A DNA stretch of 34,546 bases from Naegleria lovaniensis (Eukaryota; Heterolobosea; Eutetramitea; Acrasida; Naegleriidae), in the NCBI RefSeq assembly GCF_003324165.1, contig NW_025407902.1:1-34546 (forward strand), in the 5' to 3' direction. Under the pieces are notes generated by a model. The model saw only the letters and a program-made list of their open reading frames with translations, searched no databases and was not told the origin of the DNA. This document shows, in pieces, positions 1 through 9,731 of this stretch. Position numbers and translations under genes: made by a program. The stretch's first letter is position 1. Every line of letters begins with the position of its first letter.

Positions 1-27
1 GACTATCTCATTAAGAAACAACAAACC

Positions 28-1422
28 ATGAAAGAATTGGAAGAAAAAAAGAAAGCTTCTCCCATTTATCAAATGGTTAATCCTTTCATGGAATGGATTC
101 AAATATATCCTAATTATTTATGGTTTCCATTTGTTGTGGCCTTTGCTTTGATAGTGTATTTGATATTCTTACTAGTGTTGAGATTTTGTGTAGCGAGATA
201 TGTTCAAAAGAAACGAAAACAAAAAATCAAACTCTATTTGAAAGAGAAGAAGGAAATGAGAGAAAAATTAAAGAAATTTCTACCTCCCAAATTTAGAGAA
301 GAATCAATGACAGAAGAAGAAGAATTAGATCAGGATTCTGACCATCGAATGATTGAAGAACGCATTGATGAAAGAATAATAGGTCAACAAAAATCGTTGC
401 ATGACTGCTCAAGAAAAACACCAAAAGAAATGAAACGCACAAATCATGATCTTTCAGATTCTGAGGACGAACAGGATGAAGAGGACAACCATTCTCTCGA
501 ACACAAAAAGTTTATTCCAAAGAATAGTATTAATAATTGTGAAATTATTGAACGCAATGACAATTCGAATAGAAATCATGAGGAAAGAATGCCATCCACA
601 CAACTACCACAACCAATATTGAAATCACGTCCCTTACCAAATCCAAGAAGTTATCATAGTCCTTCCACTCGTTTTCAACCATCTTCACTTTCTCATATTC
701 AAATTAATATTCAAGATATTGGAGCGAGTTCACAACGCATGTCCACAGTGTCACTGGCATCTTCTTCTTCTTCAAATAAGAGAAAAAAGGCATTACCCAA
801 TCCCTTGTCTTCTTCAGCTTTTGGTTCATCAGCAGCAGCTGCTCCAAAAGGTACACCACAGGTGGGTCAGCATTCTGTAAATTCATTGAATAATGCTCCT
901 CAGAATGATGTTGACACTTTTGACATTTCCAAACATCAAAATTCCAGTCATACTTCTCAAACTCAACAACATCCCTCAAAACATTCCAACAACAACCCTG
1001 GGTCACGATCAAGAACTGAATTACCCAAACGACCCAAATACTTGGTCTGTGGAAAATGTGGAGCAATGGCTCGAGTTTGGTGTCACTCGTGTGAACATTA
1101 TCTCTGTATTGATTGTGATCAAAAGGATGAAACCTCACATTCCGAACGTTCCAAATCCAAAGTCATGATTTGTGATCATTGCATGCAACCAAGATCCGAG
1201 TTGAAAGAACATTTCCTTAAAGGATCAAATTTCAAACTTTATGGATGTAAAAAATGTATGGAAGAATTGTATAAGGAAAGAAAAGTGAATCGAGTAGGAT
1301 CGATTGTGAAGAGATGTACCAAGTGTATGGATGAAGAAATTTCTAAAACGAATCCACAATTGAAATTGTGTGATAATTGTATTTATTTTTCACACGCACG
1401 CACACACCAATCGATCAAATAA
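28..1422 (+). CDS. Membrane-anchored protein with C-terminal B-box-like Cys/His cluster
   Basis: The 464-residue frame has one strong hydrophobic segment at about residues 29-55, followed by a Lys/Arg-rich stretch that suggests the rest is cytosolic. Residues about 60-335 are charged, Ser/Pro/Asn-rich and probably disordered. From about residue 341 to 453 there are at least six Cys-x2-Cys pairs. The first block (CGKCGAMARVWCHSCEHYLC, then CDQ and a later His) has the spacing of a B-box zinc finger. Two more C-x2-C/C-x2-C blocks follow. By analogy it could be a zinc-binding adaptor tethered to a membrane, but no RING or catalytic domain is seen. The frame is open to the window edge with no in-frame stop before the ATG at 28, so the true start could lie upstream. 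Function is unknown; B-box resemblance is by eye. Confidence 0.72.
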   Translation: MKELEEKKKASPIYQMVNPFMEWIQIYPNYLWFPFVVAFALIVYLIFLLVLRFCVARYVQKKRKQKIKLYLKEKKEMREKLKKFLPPKFREESMTEEEELDQDSDHRMIEERIDERIIGQQKSLHDCSRKTPKEMKRTNHDLSDSEDEQDEEDNHSLEHKKFIPKNSINNCEIIERNDNSNRNHEERMPSTQLPQPILKSRPLPNPRSYHSPSTRFQPSSLSHIQINIQDIGASSQRMSTVSLASSSSSNKRKKALPNPLSSSAFGSSAAAAPKGTPQVGQHSVNSLNNAPQNDVDTFDISKHQNSSHTSQTQQHPSKHSNNNPGSRSRTELPKRPKYLVCGKCGAMARVWCHSCEHYLCIDCDQKDETSHSERSKSKVMICDHCMQPRSELKEHFLKGSNFKLYGCKKCMEELYKERKVNRVGSIVKRCTKCMDEEISKTNPQLKLCDNCIYFSHARTHQSIK

Positions 1423-1985
1423 GATTTAAAAGAATTGTACATTTGAAACGAATATATTTGTTGTTCGTTGGTTGAGAGTCTTTCAAGAACTATTATTGTT
1501 GAATCATTCAGGTTTTGAATTCTCACTGATGGAACATCCAACATGGTTTCCAATAGGTTGCCAATGAAAAGGAATACAGCGAGATTGATTTCCAATTATA
1601 ACTTGATTATTCTTAGTACTGTGAGACAATTTTGTGAAAGGTTGACTTCATGGTGCCAACACCTTTTGTTGCCAACTGACATTTTACACTCGCAAGTTCC
1701 AAAACAGAAAAAAACGCTCCCAAGACTTGTTTTGTATTTTGCGAATCGACCCATTGTTCAAAACAAATCAATCACACAAGCCACAAATCAGAGGACATAC
1801 TCAAGGTCGAATCGTTTCCTTTCGCTTGGCATCATCACGTTGTCGTTTTTTGAAAAAACAATCATCATCATCATCGCCATTATCTGAATTGACACATCAT
1901 CAACTTGTGAATTGACACATCATCATCAACGTGATCATCATCAATCTTTGAGTACTTGTTCTCACTCCACAATAACAACAACCAC
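1423..1985. other. Intergenic / 5' leader with ATC microsatellite and short direct repeat
   Basis: This 563-nt stretch lies between the B-box-like gene and the RGS gene, both on the plus strand. It contains an ATC-rich run (about 1861-1875) and an imperfect direct repeat: the segment at 1885-1904 recurs at 1908-1930 with one extra CAT triplet. A 114-codon ORF at 1543-1887 ends in the ATC run and resembles nothing, so I do not call it. It probably holds the 3' UTR of the first gene and the promoter and leader of the second. Confidence 0.6.
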
Positions 1986-4099
1986 ATGACAAGTTCCGTT
2001 CTGATGAAAAAGTCACCTCGATCACCTCGTGGTTCTGGTAGTACTCTCTCCGACATAACCACAACCACCATGACAACAACAACAACAACTGGAAGTGAGA
2101 ATGATCTTCTTTCTTCTCCATTCGATCCAGCAACAACAATCTCCTCAACCAATCCTTCATTATTGCCTTCTCAACAACAACAACCACTCTTTAATCCTGA
2201 TGAATATGAATTACAACTGGTCGAAGTCATGGAAATTCATGAGAGTCGAGAAGTATTTCTCAATTACATTCAACGGTTTGCAATTCCTGAGACAGTTTCC
2301 TTTTTGAGAGACATGTGGAAATTTAAGGAAAAAAGGAAGGGAATTTATAATCCAACGACCATGTCCATTCGTCCAGAGATTCAAACAGAGAATCTTCAGA
2401 GTAGTTTTTCATCGAGTTTTTCATTGAATTCTCATAAAAAGACAGTCGCTGAATTGTATCGAATGGCAAAAGAAATGATTTCGAATTATATGGAAAAGGA
2501 ATCCAAATATCAATTGAATGTGTCATCGGAGGTCACAACCTCTCTGGACAAGCGATGGCATGTGATTAGTTCAGTACTGAAAACGTTTGGCAATGTTCGA
2601 GTGCATAGTATGAGTTTGACGAAACAATTGTTTAAAAGTGAGGCATTTGAAAGTGAAATGTTAAGTTTGGAATTGGATCAAGATGTGATTAAATTGCCAA
2701 CAGTCATTGTAGAAACACCTCAAGAAGAAGGAAATTGTCAAGCTGAAATTTTAGAATATATCGAAGATACAAAATCGAGTGCATCGTCGTCATCGACACC
2801 GCCTCCGTCCAATGATCCACAACATCTCTCTGCTTGTTCTAACAATAATTTGGAATATGAATCTTCATTGTTTGTCAAATGTTTAGGTCACATTGAAGAT
2901 AAGAATCAATTCAATGATATTCTAGTGAAATTGTGTCAAATCTTTGACCATGTGGAATATTTCATTTACAAGGATTTGGCTATGGAACACTTTCCAAAAT
3001 TCAAAAAGAGTGCAGAAGCTAAAAACTTTCTTCTTTCAAAAGGTGAAGATTTCACAAAGAAAATTGCAATTAATATCAAACTAGGTTATGAAATTGATAT
3101 TCGATACAAGGCCAAGGATTTCATTTCTCCCTCCATTACTGACAAGGATATTTATTTTATTATCATGTTGTGTAAAGATGACAGTTGGGAAAAGGTGACT
3201 GAAAAGTCTCTCCATGTGGAAAAGGACTTGGTGACCTCGTATCAAGTGTTTACATCCAGTAAGAAGTTTCTCATTGGAGAAGAAAAAGAGAATACAAGTT
3301 TTAAATTGGCCAAAGTAGAGATTTCATTACCATTCTCGGTTGAAGATAGTTATAAGGTCATTGTGGATCGACAGTAAGTTATTGATTATTATTATTTATT
3401 GAATATTTATTATGAGATATATTATGAAATATTTCAATGACAACCTGTTGTCAATATTCATCACAAAATTTCAGAGCCAAATTAAAATCAGATCCAATGA
3501 CTGTTGGAGATTTTGAAACGTACAAAGTGGAAGCATGTGCCGGTCCCAAGAAACCACTCTCCATGGCTTACTCGAGTGAAAGCTATAATTTAGGAAAATT
3601 CTCAAAGAATCGAGAAATTATTTTTGTACAAACATTACTTCACGATCGAATTACAAATTGTTACATTAATCTTGCAAAATCAGCAGAATTTGAAGAAAAA
3701 CGGAAGAATAAGGAACGTATTCTTGTAGATATCATGTATTCATACATTTTTAAAAGTGAGGGGCCTCAAAAATGTAAACTCACTTACATTTTGTTTGGTG
3801 ACATGAAAATGGCCATTGACAATGACATGTTTTTCAAAAAGTTTATCAAGAGTCGAGCGAAAGCCATCTCCAAAGGTTTTACCAAGCATCTCAATGAACG
3901 CACGAAACATGGCACGACATCTTTTGGTCAAGTGGATGACATTTTCTGCCTACTTCAATGCTTGGAACAAAACTCAATGATTTATCCTCAACGATCATGG
4001 TTTGAAGAATTTTCATCACATTTGGAGAAGGCGAGCTGTAACATTAATGGAACGACGATGGATAAGGTTGAATTTTTGGACTTTTTGGATGGAATTTGA
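1986..4099 (+). CDS. RGS-domain protein with START-like C-terminal half
   Basis: Two exons, 1986-3373 and 3475-4099, are joined by a 101-nt intron (donor GTAAGT at 3374, acceptor TTTCAG ending 3474). The join is phase 2 and restores one frame of 670 residues. The open frame begins at a TTG at 1956, so I place the start at the first ATG, 1986. After a Ser/Thr/Asn/Gln-rich leader, residues about 80-232 read as an RGS domain: FLNYIQRF, then FLRDMWKFKE, an insertion, LYRMAKEMISNYM, and a final helix. RGS domains speed GTP hydrolysis by heterotrimeric G-alpha subunits. Residues about 295-640 have the pattern of a START-type lipid-binding fold, with an R-E-I-I-F-V strand followed by a long C-terminal helix (DMKMAIDNDMFFKKFIKSRA). 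The RGS call is fairly firm; the START call is weaker. No transmembrane segment is seen, so membrane contact would be through lipid or G protein. Confidence 0.78.
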
Positions 4100-4316
4100 G
4101 TTGTGTACTTTTCTCTCTTTGCAAGAACAAGACAAAATCAGCGATAATTCACAATCAGAAAGATGGTCATATTATTCGTCACAACTGGAATGCAGCAGTA
4201 ATGGTTTTTGGACATGTTAAACAAATGCATTGAATTAACAACCGTTCATTTTCACCAGCGATCTCTGCACATGAATCACAAATCTGTCAATAAATACAGG
4301 AGTGATCAATCTCACT

Positions 4317-5159
4317 TTACTTTTTGGAGAATAATCTAGAAAACACAAAGATGGCCAACAAAATTAAAAACAATGCCACCAAATGCAACATGAAAGGATA
4401 TCTATACTGATACAAATCATATAAATGTTGCAAGTAGTGAATAATGACCTTTGAGGAAAGCTTACTGTAACCATGAAGTCTCACACCAAATGCAAATGCA
4501 TGCTCGGCATGTCTCTTCACGCCTGCCTTAACAAACAATTCAAGAGCAATCTTAAATCCAATAGGATTCACCTTATTTTGAATAGCTCTTTGATAGACCG
4601 TTTTTGGTAATGCAAAGAATCCAGACATGGGATCTGAGAGTGGTGTTAAAGGACGTGCCAACGATCGGGCTCCTTTTGAAATCACTCGACGATATAATGG
4701 CCAATTACTATCCACTCTCATCTCACCGCTGCCATATCGAGTTCCGAGAACAAATTCTGGAACCTGTGTTCCTTCTTTCAATAAATATTCAAACATGATG
4801 GGCACATCTTCAGGTGGATGTTGCAAATCGGCATCCATACACATTAAATAATCGCCTTTTGCTTCGTTGAATCCTCTCAACACTGCACTACTCAGTCCCT
4901 TTTCATTGGTACGAACAATAATTCTTAAATTTGGAAAATTCGTTGAATCTTTTGCTAAATCATTGATGATCTCTTCACTTCCGTCTTTTGAATTATCATC
5001 CACAACAATGACTTCGGTACGTTCCCGACTCATACCAAGCGAGGCTGATTTCTTTCCTCGTTCTCCCATGGCGTTATAAATTCGGGTAACCAATTCTTTC
5101 AAATTGGCTGCTTCTTTATAGGCAGGAATAACTATGGTGGTTAATATACTTGAAGACAT
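4317..5159 (-). CDS. DPM1: Dolichol-phosphate mannosyltransferase, C-terminally anchored
   Basis: This 280-residue GT2-family glycosyltransferase would transfer mannose from GDP-mannose to dolichol phosphate at the ER, supplying N-glycosylation, GPI-anchor synthesis and O-mannosylation. Visible family features are the N-terminal TTIVIPAYKEAANL strand, VVDDNSKDGS, the metal-binding DADLQHPPED, and DPMSGFFALPK. Residues about 253-275 form one hydrophobic segment followed by a short basic tail, so the protein is probably tail-anchored. This matches the yeast-type single-chain enzyme; the human type lacks the anchor and depends on DPM2/DPM3. The ATG at 5159 is well placed and the gene has no intron. 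It runs convergently with the RGS gene and divergently from the SLC30A9-like gene, whose start is about 225 nt away. Confidence 0.93.
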   Translation of the reverse strand: MSSSILTTIVIPAYKEAANLKELVTRIYNAMGERGKKSASLGMSRERTEVIVVDDNSKDGSEEIINDLAKDSTNFPNLRIIVRTNEKGLSSAVLRGFNEAKGDYLMCMDADLQHPPEDVPIMFEYLLKEGTQVPEFVLGTRYGSGEMRVDSNWPLYRRVISKGARSLARPLTPLSDPMSGFFALPKTVYQRAIQNKVNPIGFKIALELFVKAGVKRHAEHAFAFGVRLHGYSKLSSKVIIHYLQHLYDLYQYRYPFMLHLVALFLILLAIFVFSRLFSKK

Positions 5160-5383
5160 TTTCTGAAGTTGATCCGATGATGAAGAACGATAAGTTCAAT
5201 CAAGATTAGAATTTTTTTCTTTCTAAAAAACACGTGTTTTCAATTTTCATGTTCTCTCATCTCTGAGATGATGGCTTGAAGAATTTCCATCGTCATGATT
5301 GAATGAGTGGACCGATCATCATCATCATTAGAACAAGGCACCATGACGATGAACCCGAAAAAAGAAGTGAAAAAATCAAAAAA

Positions 5384-7120
5384 ATGAAAAGTTGGCTTTG
5401 GCGGAGCTTGCTTGAACACAATCCAAAGGCTCAAGCTGCTCCGATTCGTTCATCATGGTCTCTGTTTCTTCTGAAAAGAAATAGTAATAGTTGTAGTGCC
5501 ATGGGTACGACCACGACGAGGACTATGAGTATTTTCAACGACAAATATTCATTGAAAATGAATCATCATGAGAGTAGTAGTCATAATTTATTTTCCCAAA
5601 AGAGATTATTTTCAACATGTTTGAAGCAAACATCAGCAAGTAGTAGTGGTTCTGAAAATAAACATCAGAACACGAAAAAAGAGGATTATGATCCACAGAA
5701 AATAAGTAGAAATGCTGTGGTAAAAGCAATTGCAGGAAATACGTTCATTACAGCAATCAAATTTGCAGCATATATTACATCAGGTAGTGCCACACTCTTG
5801 GCTGAAACATGCCACTCTCTAATAGATAGTCTCAATCAAGGATTGTTATATTTAGGTATTAAGCAATCAGCTAAAACTCCGGATCAAAAGTATCAGTATG
5901 GATATGGACGAGCCCGTTACTTTTATTCTCTCGTTTCAGCGTTGGGAATTTGGTGGATTGGTTCATTTTCGGTCATGTATAATGGTATTCAAACACTTAT
6001 TCATCCACCCTCCCATCAAACACATCCCAAAGTTACTGATACTACTAACGGCACTGACCATCATCACAACGTCCTAGTTCCTACAAGTGACATGATTGAA
6101 AAAGATTCATGGAGTTACATGATTTTGAATTCGTTTTTACCCGATCAAATGGTCACAACCATGATGTGTCATTATGGTCTAGTCACACCAATTGTACTTT
6201 TGATATCATTTATCATTGATGGAGGTGTCTTGTTGAGTGTTGTTAAGGATTTGAGAGAAGAAAAACCAAAAGACATGGGCATCTTTCAATACATGAAATC
6301 TATTCAAGACCCTATGGTTTTAGCTGTATTATTAGAAGATTTGGGTAAGTTTGAGAGATTTCATGGAATTTTCCAAGTGTCATTTTTATATCTTGTACAT
6401 ATCATTGTTTTTCATTGCACTGTTTAATATTTTCTGCGACCAACTTGTCTGTTCTGAAAATAGCTGCCTGTCTCGGTGTAGTGATTGCATTTGCAGGAAT
6501 TGGAATGTCCATTTATACAGATAATTTAATCTATGACAGTGTTGCATCATTGGCCATTGGAGGATTGTTAGGACTTGTTTCACTTTCGCTCATCCAACTC
6601 AACAGGAATTATCTTATTGGACGAAGTATTGACAGCAAAATGGAGGCAAAAATTCGAGACATTTTAATGAAGAGAGAATCTATTGAAGCTGTGTATGCTA
6701 TTCAATCGCAGTGGCTCAGTCCAACTAGTTTCAGCGTGACCATTGAGGTTGATTTCAATGGTTACTATTTTTGTAAAGTGCTCAAAGAGCTAGGATATGA
6801 AAAAGAATTTATCAAAAGGAGCAAGGATGTGAAAGAATTAATGAAATTGTTGAATTGGTATACTGAAGATGTTACCAAAGCTATGGAGGTAAGTTTGTTC
6901 ATGTCAATAATGACGAAAGTGACATTTGTGAAATGGTTCAAATTTCAAAACTCAATGACGCAAATTCTTTGAACATTTCAAATCTTAGAGAGAAATTATT
7001 GACATTCAAGATGACATTCGATCTCACATTCCAGAAGCAACATTTATTGAGCTTGAACCAAGTTCGTCCATGACTGGTTTTCGTATTGTAGAATATTTAC
7101 TGAGCGATTCTCTAAAGTAA
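5384..7120 (+). CDS. SLC30A9/ZnT9-like cation diffusion facilitator, mitochondrial
   Basis: Three exons, 5384-6344, 6464-6888 and 6989-7120, are separated by introns of 119 and 100 nt with GTAAGT donors. Both joins keep the frame and give 505 residues. The last exon is only 132 nt. The core matches SLC30A9: AETCHSLIDSLNQ in the second helix region, the spliced LLEDLAACLGVVIA, LLGRSID, and a C-terminal domain with EVDFNG. SLC30A9 proteins are mitochondrial zinc transporters of the CDF superfamily. An ATG at 5303 is also in frame, but starting at 5384 gives an Arg/Ser-rich, acid-poor leader typical of a mitochondrial presequence. A His/Thr-rich insertion of roughly 50 residues (about 6005-6110) enlarges the loop after the third helix compared with the animal protein. 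Confidence 0.88.
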
Positions 7121-7229
7121 TCATCATTTCAAATGATTGATGATTCGAATACAATCATGATGCCATTCAATAGAATTTGTGAATTGGTTTTTCTTCAGCC
7201 ACAAACAAAATTAGTAATTCAATAAAAAA

Positions 7230-8081
7230 ATGCCAAAACGAAAACTTTCACAACAAACGCATCCACAAGAAGAAAATGCAGAGACCCAAACAGCATCAAC
7301 CACAAATTCTCAAAAACAAGACAAAAAGAAGGTTAAAACAAATCCGAAAAAACTAGAATCAAGTGATGATGAAACAAATAATCATTCACAAACAACAACA
7401 GTCGATTCCTTTGCATTTGCTTTAACTTCCGACTCATCGGATCAACAATCTCTGACCTCATCATCTTCAAAATCAAATTTTCTGGCATCCAATCTCTTTC
7501 AACCAACAAGTTCAAATACCAACAATACCTCCGTAGGCACTAGTGGATTTTTCAAACTTTCTGAAACGTTTAAAGATTCCGATGAGGAAGAAGACATTGA
7601 AGAATTAGAAGAGACACCCATGATGACGGAGCGAGACAATGCTGAAGAAACTGCAAAATTGATGAAAGACAAGTCTGCTCTTCAATCCCTTCGTTTCGTA
7701 AAAGATCCATCAACGCTACCCTCCGAAGATTTTAATCCTTTTGCTAAATATTCGAAAAAACATTCCTTTTTATTTCCTCTCTTACCCTTACAAACAGCTC
7801 AAATCATTGTTGAGAAGGAAACACAAAAATTAAATCGTCACACGGAGAACAATGAATCGTATCAACAAATGTTGCAAGATCTCTCCGTGCATGCCACCAT
7901 TCAGAATAACTTTAGAGACTTTGGTATGTATGGACAGAACTTTTTCAGAAAGAACAACACCGAGGCCATCAAGAAGATTGCTCACGAAAAGATTTCTATC
8001 ACTCGGGCCAATAAGCTCAGAATGCTCATTCAATCGATTGAACGAAGACACAAGAGACCAACTCAGTCAAAGAAGCAATAA
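7230..8081 (+). CDS. Unknown Lys/Ser-rich protein, probably nuclear
   Basis: This is a single-exon frame of 283 residues with an ATG at 7230. It starts PKRK and ends in a basic tail (RRHKRPTQSKKQ), both possible nuclear localisation signals. The first 125 residues are low-complexity (Gln/Thr/Ser/Asn), followed by a short acidic patch (DSDEEEDIEELEE). From about residue 145 the sequence becomes ordered and helical, with LPSEDFNPFAKY, a Leu/Pro-rich stretch and the FRDFGMYGQNFFRK segment. I do not recognise a family. It lies 109 nt downstream of the SLC30A9-like gene on the same strand and converges on the four-TM gene with a 102-nt gap. Confidence 0.7.
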   Translation: MPKRKLSQQTHPQEENAETQTASTTNSQKQDKKKVKTNPKKLESSDDETNNHSQTTTVDSFAFALTSDSSDQQSLTSSSSKSNFLASNLFQPTSSNTNNTSVGTSGFFKLSETFKDSDEEEDIEELEETPMMTERDNAEETAKLMKDKSALQSLRFVKDPSTLPSEDFNPFAKYSKKHSFLFPLLPLQTAQIIVEKETQKLNRHTENNESYQQMLQDLSVHATIQNNFRDFGMYGQNFFRKNNTEAIKKIAHEKISITRANKLRMLIQSIERRHKRPTQSKKQ

Positions 8082-8183
8082 TAAATTCTTAGTTTTAATA
8101 TGAATGAATGAAATATTTAAATATTGTGGAAAAGGCTTAGTGGAATACTAGAGCTGTCCCATCTGAGTCTGTACATTGAGGTT

Positions 8184-8933
8184 TCACTGTTTCTTCATTT
8201 CCTCCTCCATGATGGCATCTTCATCCTCCTCTTCGTCAGATTCGTCGTCATCATCATCTCCAACAATAGCCTCCTTCAGATATTGAACTAGATTGTAATT
8301 GAAGTGGAAGGTGAGAAAACCTAGAACAGTACCTAACACCCAAAATACAGCATAGCCAACAGCAAAGGATATTGTAATTGCTTGGAATCCAAGAATGAGA
8401 TCAGTAGAAGGGCAACTGAGGGAAAAAGCATAGACGCAATAAGTTATGAAAGCAAGGAGCATGATAATGGAGAGAAGTCCTTTTCCGAGAAGTACAGTCG
8501 TAGATATTGGACTTCCTTTTTCCTTAATTTTGGAGGCGTACCAAACTATTTCAAATATAAACGATCCCACATGGGCAGCAGAAATGAGACCACTTGCCAA
8601 TTCCATTACTGCAAGTGTTGCAAAAATGTTGTTCACGTAGGTAAATAGACATGCTTTTGTGTTTCCAATGCGATGACTATCGGCCTTGGTTACTCCAAAA
8701 ACTGCAAAGGCCCAAATGCAAATAATAAAATTGCATAGGGCCGACGCTATTGAAAGACCCATAGTAATTCCATAATTAATCTTATCTTTACGCTCTGTTT
8801 TCCCCCATCCAATCTTTACTCGTTGACGGAATGGTTTCTTTATCTTTTTTCCTTTTCGTTTCTTGGGTACCTGTTGAGGTGGTGGTCCGTCAACTACGGA
8901 CTGCTCCTGATGATGAGGGTCATTTGTAGTCAT
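8184..8933 (-). CDS. Four-transmembrane protein with basic N-terminus and acidic C-terminus
   Basis: This 249-residue frame with an ATG at 8933 has a Pro/Gln then Lys/Arg-rich N-terminal segment (KKRKGKKIKKPFRQR). Four hydrophobic segments follow at about residues 55-78, 98-131, 145-172 and 180-213. The tail is strongly acidic (DDDDDESDEEEDEDAIMEEE). The four-helix plan with both ends presumably cytosolic is like tetraspan or MARVEL-type proteins, but I see no diagnostic CCG or other family motif, so the function is open. The opposite charges at the two ends could pair with each other or with lipids and cations. Only 98 nt separate its start from the ATG at 9032 on the other strand. Confidence 0.72.
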   Translation of the reverse strand: MTTNDPHHQEQSVVDGPPPQQVPKKRKGKKIKKPFRQRVKIGWGKTERKDKINYGITMGLSIASALCNFIICIWAFAVFGVTKADSHRIGNTKACLFTYVNNIFATLAVMELASGLISAAHVGSFIFEIVWYASKIKEKGSPISTTVLLGKGLLSIIMLLAFITYCVYAFSLSCPSTDLILGFQAITISFAVGYAVFWVLGTVLGFLTFHFNYNLVQYLKEAIVGDDDDDESDEEEDEDAIMEEEMKKQ

Positions 8934-9031
8934 AATATTTTTTTTTGAAGCTTTCCCGCCTCAAATAATGTAGTTTTCATTGTGCCTGCTTTTGACAGCA
9001 GTAGTTAGCGGTTAGAGACCTCGAAAAAGTA

Positions 9032-9517
9032 ATGAATATTCCCAAAAAAAGTGTTGAATTTGTGGATATGCCCTTTGACGCCATGATTCTTACGTTCATG
9101 ATTGGGTATTGGATTGGCATCTACAAACAAGCCTCGAGATCAGTGGTTCCATGTACAAATAGAATTCTCTATGGCAGATCAGCCTTTATACTTTACAGTT
9201 CCTCTCTTGAGAGATCTCTCCATGTACGAGTGGTCACATACGTGTTGTACAATTTATTGGCGAGTAAAAATTCTCCTGTTAATCATCTCTATGCAGTCCT
9301 CTCTTTTCTTCGTAGATTAAATATAAAATCCACACGAGTGTGCGAGTGCCTACAACCAAACTATGTCCTAATAAAAAGCTTGGAAAATTTTCCAAGAGAC
9401 ACTTTTGAAGTCAACTTTAAAATTTCAACGGTTGTGGTCGGCACTTTCTCTCGAGCACGTGTCTTGTCTCTCTTTGTTGAAATTTTCCTTCGGGACTTTC
9501 TTTTCGCTTTTTTTTAG
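9032..9517 (+). CDS. Doubtful 161-codon ORF
   Basis: The frame starts with an ATG at 9032 and stays open for 161 codons, which is long for this base composition. The product is hydrophobic in patches and resembles nothing I know. A second frame is open from about 9102 to 9320 and has an equally protein-like composition (DQWFHVQIEFSMADQPLYF). The region may therefore be a gene with unrecognised introns, a frameshifted relic, or a leader of the downstream gene. The ORF ends in a T-rich run. I list it because such a long open frame needs explaining, not because I am confident in it. Confidence 0.3.
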   Translation: MNIPKKSVEFVDMPFDAMILTFMIGYWIGIYKQASRSVVPCTNRILYGRSAFILYSSSLERSLHVRVVTYVLYNLLASKNSPVNHLYAVLSFLRRLNIKSTRVCECLQPNYVLIKSLENFPRDTFEVNFKISTVVVGTFSRARVLSLFVEIFLRDFLFAFF

Positions 9518-9731
9518 CACTTTTGCGGTCTCGCCTGGAATTGAGCAAAATTCCTGTTCGAACATTTATCTTTAAAAACGGCGTTTGCTATTTCAAACCC
9601 AAGCCAAAAGAATTCATCGAGTCAAAAAAAACCAATTATTACACCAATCGCACACTCGCTCAACAGAGGTCCATACTAAGCCTTTTTCTCAACTCTCTCC
9701 ATTTTACAAAAATTCTCTCAACTCCTACTCA
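9518..9731 (+). promoter_or_regulatory. Pyrimidine-rich leader of the BTA1-like gene
   Basis: The frame of the next gene runs back without a stop to a TTG at 9585, but the first ATG is at 9732. The last 60 nt before it are rich in C and T (CTCAACTCTCTCC and similar), which fits a 5' untranslated leader. No sharp promoter motif is visible. Confidence 0.35.

Noticed and set aside
1543-1887. 114-codon plus-strand ORF between the first two genes
   Set aside because: It ends in an ATC microsatellite giving poly-Ile, has no recognisable domain, and lies where UTRs and a promoter are expected.
5303-5383. Upstream in-frame ATG for the SLC30A9-like gene
   Set aside because: It would add an Ile run and an acidic stretch before a good mitochondrial presequence; the start at 5384 is preferred, though not proven.
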